Assembly (NCBI GenBank): GCA_018699955.1
Contig: JABISG010000155.1
Location: 1 to 39,046, forward strand
Origin: Planctomycetaceae bacterium
GTDB lineage: Bacteria > Planctomycetota > Planctomycetia > Planctomycetales > Planctomycetaceae
Length of the DNA stretch: 39,046 nucleotides
Direction: 5' to 3'
Shown: positions 1-8,429 of the stretch, one piece after another
How the letters are laid out: every line of letters starts with the position of its first letter
How positions within the stretch are numbered: the first letter of the stretch is position 1
Program-made: the position numbers and the translations under genes
Notes under the pieces: generated by a model
The model's input: the letters and a program-made list of their open reading frames with translations, nothing else
Told to the model about the DNA's origin: nothing
Databases searched by the model: none

Positions 1-55
1 CCACTGGCGTGCCGCCAGTGCCTTGCGCGCTGCACTGGCGACACGCCAGTGGCAC
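1..55. repeat. REP-like palindromic doublet, copy 1
   Basis: Two inverted arms face each other. The left arm (1-21) is cut by the window edge and the right arm (32-55) reads gcactggcgacacgcc followed by agtggcac. Each arm is itself a small hairpin with an 8-bp stem (cactggcg / cgccagtg) and a 3-nt loop. The same arms recur at 30932-31089 and, degenerated, at 39014-39037. This organisation resembles bacterial REP/BIME repeats; no RAYT-type transposase gene is present in the window. Confidence 0.75.
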
Positions 56-355
56 CCGTCATCGGAAGTTTGACAGATATTCCAGACGCTTCGCCAACCA
101 GCCATACAATCTCTCCGAGACTTTCGTTTATTTGCCGAACGTGCCGCGCATTGACTGGGCGGCTGTCGTGTCAGTTTCGACAGAGTCTAGTGTTAATAGC
201 CGACGGGACACAACGCGCAGGGTGTTGTCCGGCGGCGAAACGATGACGGGGCGAATGACGAATGCTGCCGGTTGACGCGGCAACGATTAACGAGGACGAT
301 AGATAATCAGGGCAACCGGTTCTTGCATGAGACTGCCAATCGAAGTGAGTCAGCC
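56..355. other. Non-coding leader upstream of the first DUF1501 gene
   Basis: No convincing gene was found here. The open frames run through the palindromic repeat and have no recognisable domain or Shine-Dalgarno site. The region presumably holds the promoter of the gene starting at 356, but no clear -35/-10 pair could be assigned. Confidence 0.4.
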
Positions 356-1771
356 ATGAATGTTCGGGGCAATTCAACACGACGATTCAGTCGCCGACAC
401 TGTTTGCAGGTTGGCGCGTCGGGAATGTTGGGATTGAATGCCGTCGAGTTGGCGCGGCTGCAGGCGCTTTCGGCTGAAGGCGAAGGAACTGCTAATCGCC
501 GCGCGAATTCCTGCGTGTTTATTTTTCTGTTCGGCGGCCCGAGCCACATCGATTTGTGGGACATGAAGCCCGAAGCGCCGGTGGAAGTTCGCGGCGATTT
601 TCATCCGGTGCCAACGAACGTTCCGGGCATTGATGTCTGCGAGCATTTGCCGTTGTTGGCGCAGCAGATGGATAAGATTTGTCTGCTGCGGTCGATGACG
701 CATCACATGCCGGTACACGGTCCGGCGTGCAGCGAGATCTATTCGGGCCGTGAATATTTCGGCCCGCCAGTGACCGATCAGGCGCGGCCGCAAGATTGGC
801 CGTCGCTGTCGTCGCTCATCACGCGATTCGGCCAGCAGCGTCGGGGACTGCCGAACTCGGTGGTGTTGCCGTGGTACACGCAGTTCGTCGGCCAAGACCG
901 CCGCATTGCCGGCCAAACCGGTGGCCGCATGGGCGAGGAGTTCAATCCGTTTCTGGTCGAAGGAAACCCAAACGACAAAGAGTTCCGTGTGCAGGGGCTG
1001 AGTTTGCCGACGGAAGTGACATCGGGGCGATTCGAGCGGCGGCAGCACTTGCGTAAGCAGTTGCAAACATTGGACGGAGACCGTTTCGTCGGCATCGAGA
1101 AAACGGAGTTGGTGGAAACGAATTATCAAACGGCATTGTCGATGCTGGAAGATGCACGAGTTGGCCGGGCGTTTGAACTGCAACGCGAAAACGCAAAGAT
1201 GCGCGATCGGTACGGCAAGTCGCGAATTGGGCAAAGCCTGTTGTTGGCGCGGCGGTTAGTGGAAACGGGCGTGTCGTTGGTGGGCGTGAATTGGGACGAC
1301 GATCATAAGGACGACAAGGTCTCGCCGCACTGGGACACGCACGTCGAGAATTTTCCCAAGTTGAAAGATCGACTTTGCCCAGTGTTTGATCGCGCGCTCT
1401 CGGCGTTTGTCTCCGATCTCGCTGATCGCGGTTTGCTGGAGACCACATTAGTGGTGGCGATCGGCGAGTTCGGCCGCACGCCGAAGGTGGGAGCCGTCAC
1501 CCAGAACGGCATGACCAAGAAGACGGGCCGCGACCACTGGCCGCACGCCTTCACCGCCGTATTGGCCGGCGGCGGAATTCGCGGCGGGCAGGCCTACGGC
1601 TCAACGGTCGAAAACGGCGGCTACGTCAAAGAAAGCCCGGTATCACCGGCCGACCTGTCGGCCACGGTGTTACGACATCTGGGCATCGATCCGTCGCTGG
1701 AGTATTACGACCGGTTCCTGCAAATCCGCCAGCGATTGAGCCTGGGGCGAGTGGTGCGCGGGCTGGGGTGA
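356..1771 (+). CDS. DUF1501 family protein (secreted, Tat-type signal)
   Basis: This 471-aa protein belongs to the DUF1501 family, a sulfatase/alkaline-phosphatase-like fold that is very abundant in planctomycetes and of unproven substrate. The N-terminus has a twin-arginine-like stretch (RRFSRRHCLQ, residues 9-18) and a short hydrophobic segment, so export through Tat is likely. Family hallmarks visible are FLFGGPSHIDLWD soon after the signal, the central SLLLARRLVETGV, and GEFGRTPKV with GRDHWP near the C-terminus. The open frame extends further upstream, but family similarity and the signal begin at the ATG at 356, so that start was chosen. Such genes usually sit next to a PSD1/DUF1549 gene; none is adjacent here, and upstream there is only a palindromic repeat, so the partner may lie outside the window or be absent. 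Confidence 0.9.
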   Translation: MNVRGNSTRRFSRRHCLQVGASGMLGLNAVELARLQALSAEGEGTANRRANSCVFIFLFGGPSHIDLWDMKPEAPVEVRGDFHPVPTNVPGIDVCEHLPLLAQQMDKICLLRSMTHHMPVHGPACSEIYSGREYFGPPVTDQARPQDWPSLSSLITRFGQQRRGLPNSVVLPWYTQFVGQDRRIAGQTGGRMGEEFNPFLVEGNPNDKEFRVQGLSLPTEVTSGRFERRQHLRKQLQTLDGDRFVGIEKTELVETNYQTALSMLEDARVGRAFELQRENAKMRDRYGKSRIGQSLLLARRLVETGVSLVGVNWDDDHKDDKVSPHWDTHVENFPKLKDRLCPVFDRALSAFVSDLADRGLLETTLVVAIGEFGRTPKVGAVTQNGMTKKTGRDHWPHAFTAVLAGGGIRGGQAYGSTVENGGYVKESPVSPADLSATVLRHLGIDPSLEYYDRFLQIRQRLSLGRVVRGLG

Positions 1772-1805
1772 GCTGTGGAATTGAATCTGTTTCGAGAGGA
1801 AGTCA

Positions 1806-2237
1806 ATGTTTCAGATGAAACGAATCGAAGTGCCAGAGTGGTCAATGGACCTGCGGATCCACCTTGAAGACGATTTCAGTCGTTCCGTTTACGATGAAAT
1901 CCAGAAGCATCGGGATCGGCTGCTGTCGGTCGTCCACGAGGCGGTCGAAAAATATTTGAATGACGTGTTTGGCGTCCTCGACGATGATGAGGACGATGAA
2001 GACGAATTCCCAAGCCGGTCGAAGATGACGGGCGAGTATTACATCATAGACGAGTTATACCGGCAGGTCCCCGGTATGGACGGCTACCAACTCGGAATTC
2101 AAACGTATTGCCTGGAGAAACCCTGGATGGAAGGGCAAGTCGATTGCGACTATCTGGGGCTTCACGTGTGGATTCGCTGGGAGCCCAAAACTGGTAAGTT
2201 CGTCGTCAACGGGAATACCGATTCGTCGGCGATTTAG
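1806..2237 (+). CDS. Hypothetical acidic protein, 143 aa
   Basis: I do not recognise this family. The start is well supported by an AGAGGA Shine-Dalgarno sequence a few bases upstream of the ATG. The protein has an N-terminal half that looks helical and ends in a very acidic run (DDDEDDEDE, about residues 59-67). A C-terminal half rich in aromatic and beta-prone residues follows (YQLGIQTYCLEKPWMEG, then YLGLHVWIRWEP). There is no signal peptide or membrane segment, so it is probably cytoplasmic. It follows the DUF1501 gene by 34 bp on the same strand and could be co-transcribed with it, although nothing in the sequence links their functions. Confidence 0.7.
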   Translation: MFQMKRIEVPEWSMDLRIHLEDDFSRSVYDEIQKHRDRLLSVVHEAVEKYLNDVFGVLDDDEDDEDEFPSRSKMTGEYYIIDELYRQVPGMDGYQLGIQTYCLEKPWMEGQVDCDYLGLHVWIRWEPKTGKFVVNGNTDSSAI

Positions 2238-2253
2238 AATTTCGCGCCGTAAG

Positions 2254-2484
2254 TCAGCCGCCGGTGCGCCGCTGGGTGAAGGTACTCTTCTTATTTGTCG
2301 TCGGAGCACGATTGGGCTTGGGGACTGCCTCCTTCATCAGCTTTGCCCGCTCGCTGGCTGGCTTTTGCGATTCCTTCTCGGTTTCCGTTTTCTTCTGTTC
2401 GCGCCGTTTCGCGGCGGTGGCAAGCTTTTTCTGCGCCACCCGCCGTTCCCGATCTTTTTTCTTCTGCTGTTTGTTCTTCGCCAT
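2254..2484 (-). CDS. Small Lys/Arg-rich hypothetical protein, 76 aa
   Basis: This very basic protein begins MAKNKQQKKKDRERR and is mostly Lys, Arg, Glu, Gln and Ala, predicting one long charged helix with no hydrophobic core. It has a strong Shine-Dalgarno site (GGAGG, about 8 nt before the ATG), which argues that it is a real gene. The composition suggests a nucleic-acid or ribosome-associated protein, but this is inference from composition only. It lies downstream of the cold-shock gene on the same strand, separated from it by a clear intrinsic terminator, so it is probably transcribed on its own. Confidence 0.65.
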   Translation of the reverse strand: MAKNKQQKKKDRERRVAQKKLATAAKRREQKKTETEKESQKPASERAKLMKEAVPKPNRAPTTNKKSTFTQRRTGG

Positions 2485-2539
2485 TTTATAAACCTCCAGG
2501 AATGGGGATGTGCTTTTCGCGACGTCGCGATTGTCTCCG

Positions 2540-2570
2540 AAAAAAAAAGCCGACGAAATTCGTCGGCTTC
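2540..2570 (-). terminator. Rho-independent terminator of the cold-shock gene
   Basis: On the minus strand, a GC-rich stem (gccgacg / cgtcggc, extended by A-T pairs) with a short loop is followed by a run of nine T. It begins 26 bp after the stop codon of the cold-shock gene and before the Lys-rich gene. This is the clearest intrinsic terminator in the window. Confidence 0.9.
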
Positions 2571-2595
2571 ATAGTCTCTCGAAATGTCGCGGCGA

Positions 2596-2793
2596 TTAAA
2601 TCGGCCGCACGTCCTCGGCCCGTGGTCCCTTGGGGCCACTGCCTTCGGTGTACGAGACTCTTTGACCTTCTTGAAGTTCGTCGTAGCTCACATCGACAAG
2701 GTTCGACATGTGAAAGAACATGTCCTTGCCGCTGCCATCATCGATGAACCCAAAACCCTTGTCCGTCAGCCGTTTGATTGTGCCTTCTGCCAT
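2596..2793 (-). CDS. Cold-shock domain protein
   Basis: This 65-aa protein is a single cold-shock (OB-fold) domain that binds single-stranded RNA or DNA in the cytoplasm and is expected to act as an RNA chaperone. The RNP1 motif is KGFGFI (residues 12-17) and RNP2 is MFFHMS (25-30), a variant of the usual VFVHFS. The length matches the CspA family. The N-terminus reads GTIKRLTDKGFGFI, so the Trp-Phe pair of classical CspA (KWFN) is absent; this variant is known in other non-enteric lineages. An AGGA Shine-Dalgarno sequence precedes the ATG and an intrinsic terminator follows the gene. The 151-bp upstream gap would hold its promoter and leader. Confidence 0.95.
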   Translation of the reverse strand: MAEGTIKRLTDKGFGFIDDGSGKDMFFHMSNLVDVSYDELQEGQRVSYTEGSGPKGPRAEDVRPI

Positions 2794-2944
2794 CTTTACG
2801 CCCGTTTCCTGAAAGTATCACTACCGAGTCGCCTGACACAACAGGATCAGGACGCTCACTCACAGCGATTAAGTCTAACCGGGACCACGGACAAAACAAG
2901 CGGAAAGGCAATAACGGCCGCCGCAACGGACATTTTGTCGTCGG

Positions 2945-3271
2945 TTAAACCATGTCTTTCAACGCCTTCAGCGGCTGAACTTTGACCACATTGCGGGCCG
3001 GTTTGGCTTTGAAAACAGTTTCCTCTTTCGTGAAGGGGTTGATCCCTTTGCGGGCTTTGGTCGCCGGCTTGCGGATAACTTTCACTTTCATCAGGCCGGG
3101 AACGTTGAAGACGCCCGGTCCCTTCTTACCGAGATTCTTGCCAATCAAAGTGCCCAACTCGGTCAAAACGCCTGCCACTTCCTTCTTGTTCAGGCCCGTG
3201 CCTTCCGCCAATGCGTTCAGGACTTCGGTCTTGGTCATCGGCTTGGCCGGTGCTGCTTTTTTCTTCGCCAT
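2945..3271 (-). CDS. HU-family DNA-binding protein
   Basis: This 108-aa nucleoid-associated protein bends and compacts DNA as a dimer. After a short Lys/Ala-rich N-terminal tail (MAKKKAAPAKP) it shows the HU fold. MTKTEVLNALAEGTGLNKK and the following helix are the dimerisation part. The beta-arm region carries the conserved RKGINPFTKEE followed by KAKPARNVVKVQP. The ORF is open 60 codons further upstream, but HU similarity begins at the ATG at 3271, which also gives a normal family length; a GAAAGAAA stretch lies just upstream of it. A promoter-like sequence lies about 50 bp upstream. The adjacent downstream gene is the cold-shock protein, another small nucleic-acid-binding protein. Confidence 0.93.
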   Translation of the reverse strand: MAKKKAAPAKPMTKTEVLNALAEGTGLNKKEVAGVLTELGTLIGKNLGKKGPGVFNVPGLMKVKVIRKPATKARKGINPFTKEETVFKAKPARNVVKVQPLKALKDMV

Positions 3272-3610
3272 TGGAGTTTCTTTCAGTATGGGTTTGATAA
3301 ATGGAATGTCATTGGAATGCGGAAGGTTATTGCGTGTGCTGGTGAATGTCAATCGGTTGAGGCACATGCGAATCTGATCTTCGAAAGTCTGACGCGAGTG
3401 TTTCCTCTGGTGCATTGCTGGCGACAACATGATTTTCGGACTATGTTGCACGGGCGGGTTGCCGGTCGTTGGTTAACATACCGTAGCCACTCTTCCAGTC
3501 GTGGTTCGGACGATCCAACGGGCGATGGATGAAAACGGCGAACAATTCCGGCCACCACATTGTCTCGAAAGACGTGATTCGCGCGATGGCAGTCCAAGCG
3601 GAATGGATGG
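3272..3610. other. Divergent intergenic region between the HU gene and the 296-aa gene
   Basis: These 339 bp separate two divergently transcribed genes. Apart from the HU promoter candidate, nothing was recognised: no tRNA-like fold, no repeat of the families seen elsewhere, and no credible small ORF. It presumably also contains the promoter for the plus-strand gene at 3611. Confidence 0.4.
3324..3352 (-). promoter_or_regulatory. Candidate sigma-70-type promoter of the HU gene
   Basis: On the minus strand there is a perfect TTGACA (3347-3352), a 17-bp spacer and a weak -10 hexamer, TAACCT (3324-3329). It ends about 52 bp before the HU start codon. The -35 and spacing are good and the -10 is poor, so this is a candidate only. 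Confidence 0.35.
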
Positions 3611-4501
3611 ATGGTTACTGACACAACTCTCGTTGCGCTTTCAGAGGAATTGATCGCCGCTGTTGATTGTGAAGCGGCGACAATCGCGCTACGGCGACGA
3701 TGTCCGGACCTTTACCAGCAGATCAAACAGACAGCTGCCGACTCCACCGCGCTCAAACTGTGGGGGCAGAGTTTCAATCAGGATGAAATTGCCAAGCAGA
3801 GAATTGTGCATCCCCATGTCTTGCGGGTGATCGCCGCATTGACCGGTGTGCCGATGATGGGGCAAGAGGTTCATGCGGGTTTACAACACACCTACGGCTA
3901 CCTGTTCAGTTTGATCGAAACAACTTACGGCTGCAAACGCGATCGATGGATGAATGCCATGTTGGATCGCGCCTTTGGATTCGACACGGCGACGTTGCAG
4001 CCCGTGAGTAAAAACGGGACATTGTTTTTCAACGCGACTTACTTCCTGGGGCGGATCGTCTTTCGCGGGCATCGCCGCGAAATCGCGATGCTACGACGCC
4101 TGCGATCTCTGGTTGATCCGGCCCTGACACGTTTTAATTACCGAAAGTTGAAAGTGGCCCGATTGGTGGAGACTGTCTGTGTTCCAAAGGATGCTCGATC
4201 TCAGGTCTCACTCATCACCGACATCGTGCAGTTCACCGCTGGTCGCGGGATCGACAATCCGCCCACTACGGAATCGGCACTGCTCATTTATTCCGTCGCC
4301 GATTCTCGGCAAGCAATTCGTAAACTCATCACGGTGTTTCCTGTGTCCGTGACAGTTGCTGAAACTTTGTTGGACCCCGACGAGTTAGGTCAGCAGCGAG
4401 ATATTCGCCTGCGGTATAACGCAAGCGTGGACCACTTGCCTCGTTCCATCATGACCGGCTCGCGGGAATTGTCCGGAACATGGACTCGAAAAGACGCTTG
4501 A
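3611..4501 (+). CDS. Uncharacterised 296-aa protein upstream of a PycTM-like gene
   Basis: I do not recognise this protein. It is predicted to be soluble, with no signal peptide and no membrane segment. The N-terminal two thirds look helical, with a distinctive centre (LQHTYGYLFSLIETTYG, about residues 91-107, and LFFNATYFLGRIVFRGHRRE, about 138-157). A hexamer DIVQFT at 204-209 superficially resembles the first metal-binding motif of class III nucleotidyl cyclases. Only about 87 residues follow it, however, and no second Asp motif is evident, so I do not call it a cyclase. The gene is followed after 46 bp by the PycTM-like gene on the same strand, which suggests a two-gene unit. The start is uncertain because several ATGs overlap at 3603-3613; only the one at 3611 is in frame. 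Confidence 0.75.
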   Translation: MVTDTTLVALSEELIAAVDCEAATIALRRRCPDLYQQIKQTAADSTALKLWGQSFNQDEIAKQRIVHPHVLRVIAALTGVPMMGQEVHAGLQHTYGYLFSLIETTYGCKRDRWMNAMLDRAFGFDTATLQPVSKNGTLFFNATYFLGRIVFRGHRREIAMLRRLRSLVDPALTRFNYRKLKVARLVETVCVPKDARSQVSLITDIVQFTAGRGIDNPPTTESALLIYSVADSRQAIRKLITVFPVSVTVAETLLDPDELGQQRDIRLRYNASVDHLPRSIMTGSRELSGTWTRKDA

Positions 4502-4547
4502 CCAGTCACATGCAAGAATGACGTAGCCCGGAAAGATTGATCCTCTC

Positions 4548-5201
4548 ATGAACGACCCGATCCCAAATGATGACGCAGTTAGTGATGGCGCCGTTAGTGA
4601 TGGCGCCGTTAGTGATGACATCGCAGACGCCCCGCCCCCATCAGCCGCGGCGATCGATGCAGAAATCGCGGCGACACTGGAGACCGAGAATTTTATTGAC
4701 ACCTATCAGATTGTGGCGGAGTGGATTCGCTTTGCGGATGCCAAAGCGGCTGCGGTCCTCGCAGCCTGCGGTGCGTTGGCCGGCGTACTCGTGCCGACAA
4801 TCAAAGAGTTCGTGGCAACCGATTCGCATATCACCCCGTGGTGGGAGATTTGCGGAATCGTACTTTTCGGGATCTGGCTTGTCTTCTTGATCGCCGCCTG
4901 CTGGTGGTCGTTTCGCTGCATTCTCCCGTTTCGTCGAAGCGGGCGGCATCCTGCAATTGAAAAATGTACTCACTTTCATCCTGCAAGCATCGCCGCGCGT
5001 TATGGGTTCGATGAGACAAGCCGCTTTGCAGAAGATGCCAACCAACTCGAAACCGTCAGCTTCATGAAAGAAGTGATGGCTGGCCTGCATCTCGATTCGC
5101 ATATCTCCGCAGCGAAATACCAGCGCGTGTCCCGTGCGATACAATTGTTGGGTGTTAGTGCCGTGTTTGGCTTCTTGTATCTGGTAGTTTCGCAGTTCTG
5201 A
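4548..5201 (+). CDS. PycTM-like (Pycsar effector-type) membrane protein
   Basis: This 217-aa protein resembles the PycTM effector domain of Pycsar anti-phage systems. Those are inner-membrane proteins thought to disrupt the membrane when they bind cyclic UMP or cyclic CMP. The features seen are WIRFADAKAAAVLAACGALA (residues 59-78), closely matching the family's W-x3-AD-x-KA signature running into the first membrane helix, a second membrane helix at about 100-120, a soluble segment, and a third helix at about 197-215. The first 35 residues are an acidic, low-complexity leader made by an in-frame 15-bp repeat. Pycsar effectors are normally encoded beside a pyrimidine cyclase; none is recognisable here. 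The neighbours are an unknown protein upstream and an ABC ATPase downstream. Defence function is inference from family resemblance; the domain also occurs in proteins of unknown role. Confidence 0.7.
   Translation: MNDPIPNDDAVSDGAVSDGAVSDDIADAPPPSAAAIDAEIAATLETENFIDTYQIVAEWIRFADAKAAAVLAACGALAGVLVPTIKEFVATDSHITPWWEICGIVLFGIWLVFLIAACWWSFRCILPFRRSGRHPAIEKCTHFHPASIAARYGFDETSRFAEDANQLETVSFMKEVMAGLHLDSHISAAKYQRVSRAIQLLGVSAVFGFLYLVVSQF
4578..4619 (+). repeat. In-frame 15-bp tandem repeat (2.8 copies)
   Basis: The unit gttagtgatggcgcc occurs at 4578-4592 and 4593-4607, followed by a partial third copy to 4619. It encodes VSDGA-VSDGA-VSDD in the N-terminal leader of the PycTM-like protein. Because the unit is a multiple of three, copy-number change would alter leader length without shifting the frame. 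Confidence 0.9.
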
Positions 5202-5320
5202 TTGGTCGGCCGAGCCGGTATGATGGAGTGGCGGGGAGCGATCCTCTGCGAGTCGCGACCAACTGGCTGGCGCGCCGTCTGTTTTGATTGGGCTGTCGAA
5301 GAAAACCACCGGCGGAAGCA

Positions 5321-6118
5321 ATGTCGAACGGTTCACCGAATGCACCGCTGCTCAGCGTCGAGGGGCTTTCGTATCGCTATCCCAATGGGTATCTGGCGAT
5401 TGACGACGTCAGATTTTCGATCTCCCCTGGCGAGACGGTCGGACTGGTCGGGCCAAGTGGGGCCGGCAAATCGACTTTGTTGATGCATCTGAACGGACTG
5501 CTTCCCGAGAAGATTCCGTCTGGAGCTCAAGCAGCGGCCGAAGCGGTGATCACCGTCTGCGGAATTCCGTTGGTAAAGGACGACCTGAACGAGATTCGCC
5601 GACTGGTTGGTTTTCTGTTTCAAGACCCCGACGATCAACTGTTCTGCCCGACGGTTCGCGAAGACGTGGCGTTCGGCCCGTTGAATCTTGGGCTGGCCTC
5701 GGCCGAGGTGCTGGAACGCGTTCGCAGCAGTTTGGACGAAGTCGGCCTGCCCGACTTTGGTGAACGCAGCACGTTGCAGTTGAGCTTTGGCGAGCGAAAA
5801 CGCGTCTGCCTGGCTGGGGTGTTCGCCTGCCAGCCGTCTCTGCTGGTGCTCGACGAGCCTTCAAGCAACTTGGACCCGCGAGCACGAAAAAACCTGCTGC
5901 GAATTCTGCGCGGCTTCGAGGGCGGACAGCTAATCGCGACGCACGATCTCGACCTCATTGTTGAGTTGTGCGACCGCGTGATCGTACTCGATGAAGGCAA
6001 AGTCCATGCCGACGGATCACCCGAGCAGGTGCTCAGCGATCAATCGTTGATGGAACAACACGGCTTGGAAGTTCCGTTGCGGCTGAAGCTGGGGAAGTCG
6101 GCCGTTAAACCGGGTTAG
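5321..6118 (+). CDS. CbiO-like ABC transporter ATPase (energy-coupling factor type)
   Basis: This 265-aa ATPase has all ABC motifs: Walker A GPSGAGKST (44-52), Q-loop FQDPDDQLF (Q101), signature LSFGERKR (154-161, a variant of LSGGQ), Walker B LLVLDEP (174-180) and H-loop ATHD (H208). The QDPDDQLF stretch and the length are typical of the cobalt/nickel or vitamin ECF-transporter ATPases (CbiO/EcfA). It would energise uptake through a membrane T component and a substrate-binding component, neither of which is encoded nearby. The ORF opens upstream, but similarity starts at the ATG at 5321, preceded by a GGCGGAAG Shine-Dalgarno-like stretch. It ends 10 bp from the convergent pyrF gene; a small hairpin (gcgct-agcgg-agcgc, 6126-6140) overlaps the pyrF stop codon there. 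The substrate cannot be inferred. Confidence 0.9.
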   Translation: MSNGSPNAPLLSVEGLSYRYPNGYLAIDDVRFSISPGETVGLVGPSGAGKSTLLMHLNGLLPEKIPSGAQAAAEAVITVCGIPLVKDDLNEIRRLVGFLFQDPDDQLFCPTVREDVAFGPLNLGLASAEVLERVRSSLDEVGLPDFGERSTLQLSFGERKRVCLAGVFACQPSLLVLDEPSSNLDPRARKNLLRILRGFEGGQLIATHDLDLIVELCDRVIVLDEGKVHADGSPEQVLSDQSLMEQHGLEVPLRLKLGKSAVKPG

Positions 6119-6128
6119 CCGCGACGCG

Positions 6129-7100
6129 CTAGCGGAGCGCTCCGGCCGGGGTGTGTTCGGCGAGATCGGCGATCATTTGCTTGGTGGCCGCTTCGGCCGC
6201 CTGTTCCCAGTTGTCTTCGCCGAATTGACTGGCGAAGGGTTCACTGCGGAACGCGAAGTTGATGCCGCGCGAACTGTTGACCAGCGCGCCCAGACCGTCC
6301 GGGCTAAAACCGGCAGCGACATCGGCCGCCGTGCCTCCCTGACTGCCGTAACCCGGCACGAGCAACGGAACGTGTGGCATCGCCGCTCGCAACTCCGCCA
6401 GTTCATCGGGATACGTCGCCCCGACAACGCCACCGACAATTCCATATTGCCCGCCGTCCGCCGTTTCCGCCGCGAGTTCTTCGACCGCCCGGGCAATGTG
6501 CCGATAGTGCGGCACCATTGTTTCTGAACCCGGTTTCAGTTTCGATTGCCGATCCTGAAACGTCCCCGCGCCGGGATTGCTTGTGCGGACCAAAACGTAA
6601 ATGCCCGCCCCGCGTTCCTTCGCCACGTTGACGAACGGCTCCAACGTGTCGCGACCGAGATACGGACTCACCGTCAGCGCGTCGGCTCCCCACACGGCGG
6701 CTTTCGGATCGCTGCCCGCCAAATATCCACGCGCATACGCTTCCGCCGTCGAACCGATGTCGCCCCGCTTGGCATCGCAGATGACAATCAAACCCTGCTG
6801 TCGCGCGTAATGGATGACCTTCGCCAATGCCTGGCAGCCGGCCGGTCCCCATTCTTCAAAAAAGGCCGCCTGTGGCTTAACGGCCGGCACCAACGGGGCG
6901 ACGACATCGATCAGTCGACAGCAGAATTCCTCGAACGCGGCGGCGACCGTTGCCGTCTCGTCCGGCTGCCGTTTGCGGGCAGAAGCGATCACGTCGGCGG
7001 GCAGCAAGTTGAATCGCGGATCGAGTCCGATCAGCGCGGGCGTCTGTTTTGCAGTGACAGCCTGATGCAGGCGATCAGCGTAGTTCAGGATGTCTGTCAT
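6129..7100 (-). CDS. pyrF: Orotidine 5'-phosphate decarboxylase
   Basis: This 323-aa cytoplasmic enzyme performs the last step of UMP synthesis, decarboxylating OMP. The catalytic signature is DAKRGDIG, with D109, K111 and D114, and a conserved lysine lies in AVKPQ (K75). LIGLDPRF near the N-terminus carries the early substrate-binding Asp. The C-terminal phosphate-binding part includes LVPGYGSQGG and NSSRGI. The length and the arrangement match the longer, type 2 PyrF group. No other pyrimidine gene is adjacent. The gene is transcribed away from a glycosyltransferase gene across a 161-bp divergent region and converges with the CbiO-like gene. Confidence 0.95.
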   Translation of the reverse strand: MTDILNYADRLHQAVTAKQTPALIGLDPRFNLLPADVIASARKRQPDETATVAAAFEEFCCRLIDVVAPLVPAVKPQAAFFEEWGPAGCQALAKVIHYARQQGLIVICDAKRGDIGSTAEAYARGYLAGSDPKAAVWGADALTVSPYLGRDTLEPFVNVAKERGAGIYVLVRTSNPGAGTFQDRQSKLKPGSETMVPHYRHIARAVEELAAETADGGQYGIVGGVVGATYPDELAELRAAMPHVPLLVPGYGSQGGTAADVAAGFSPDGLGALVNSSRGINFAFRSEPFASQFGEDNWEQAAEAATKQMIADLAEHTPAGALR

Positions 7101-7261
7101 AACTGATTATGTGGCCTGTTGTTATGTGTTCGTTCGATCCGTCTGGACGCGCGACGGCGATTTTGACACACTCCCACGCCTTGTACGTGTCCGACGGGAC
7201 GCTGCCCGTTGGCTTTGCGCCGTTAGTGCGCTATGTGTCGCAATTGTTGGAGCAGTCAGTG

Positions 7262-8251
<990 letters not shown>

Positions 8252-8319
8252 AGTCAGATTTGTCCCAACTGCGATCACGAATACGATCACTGGAAAGAGT
8301 AAGTTCCGCTTCGACAATT

Positions 8320-8409
8320 GGGGTGGCTGGGATCGACCAACGGGAGCCCCCAGCGAGTGCGTAACCTGGGGGCTACGCTCCGAAGACTCCGCTTCGACCC
8401 CAGCCACCC
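8320..8409. repeat. Nested inverted repeat between the two glycosyltransferase genes
   Basis: The outer arms are ggggtggctggg (8320-8331) and cccagccaccc (8399-8409). Inside them lies a second pair, gcccccag (8345-8352) and ctgggggc (8365-8372). The structure would fold into a branched or cruciform hairpin. It has no T-tract, so it looks more like a dispersed GC-rich palindromic element than an intrinsic terminator, though it could attenuate or stabilise the transcript. Confidence 0.7.
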
Positions 8410-8429
8410 TTAGCTGGATGTGACTAACT

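Noticed and set aside
9..275. 88-codon ORF at the start of the window
   Set aside because: It begins inside the palindromic repeat and has no domain, signal or ribosome-binding site.
3611..4501. DIVQFT (residues 204-209) as a class III nucleotidyl-cyclase motif, which would make the 296-aa protein the cyclase of a Pycsar pair
   Set aside because: Only about 87 residues follow the motif, no second metal-binding Asp or transition-state residues are visible, and the surrounding sequence does not resemble a cyclase fold.
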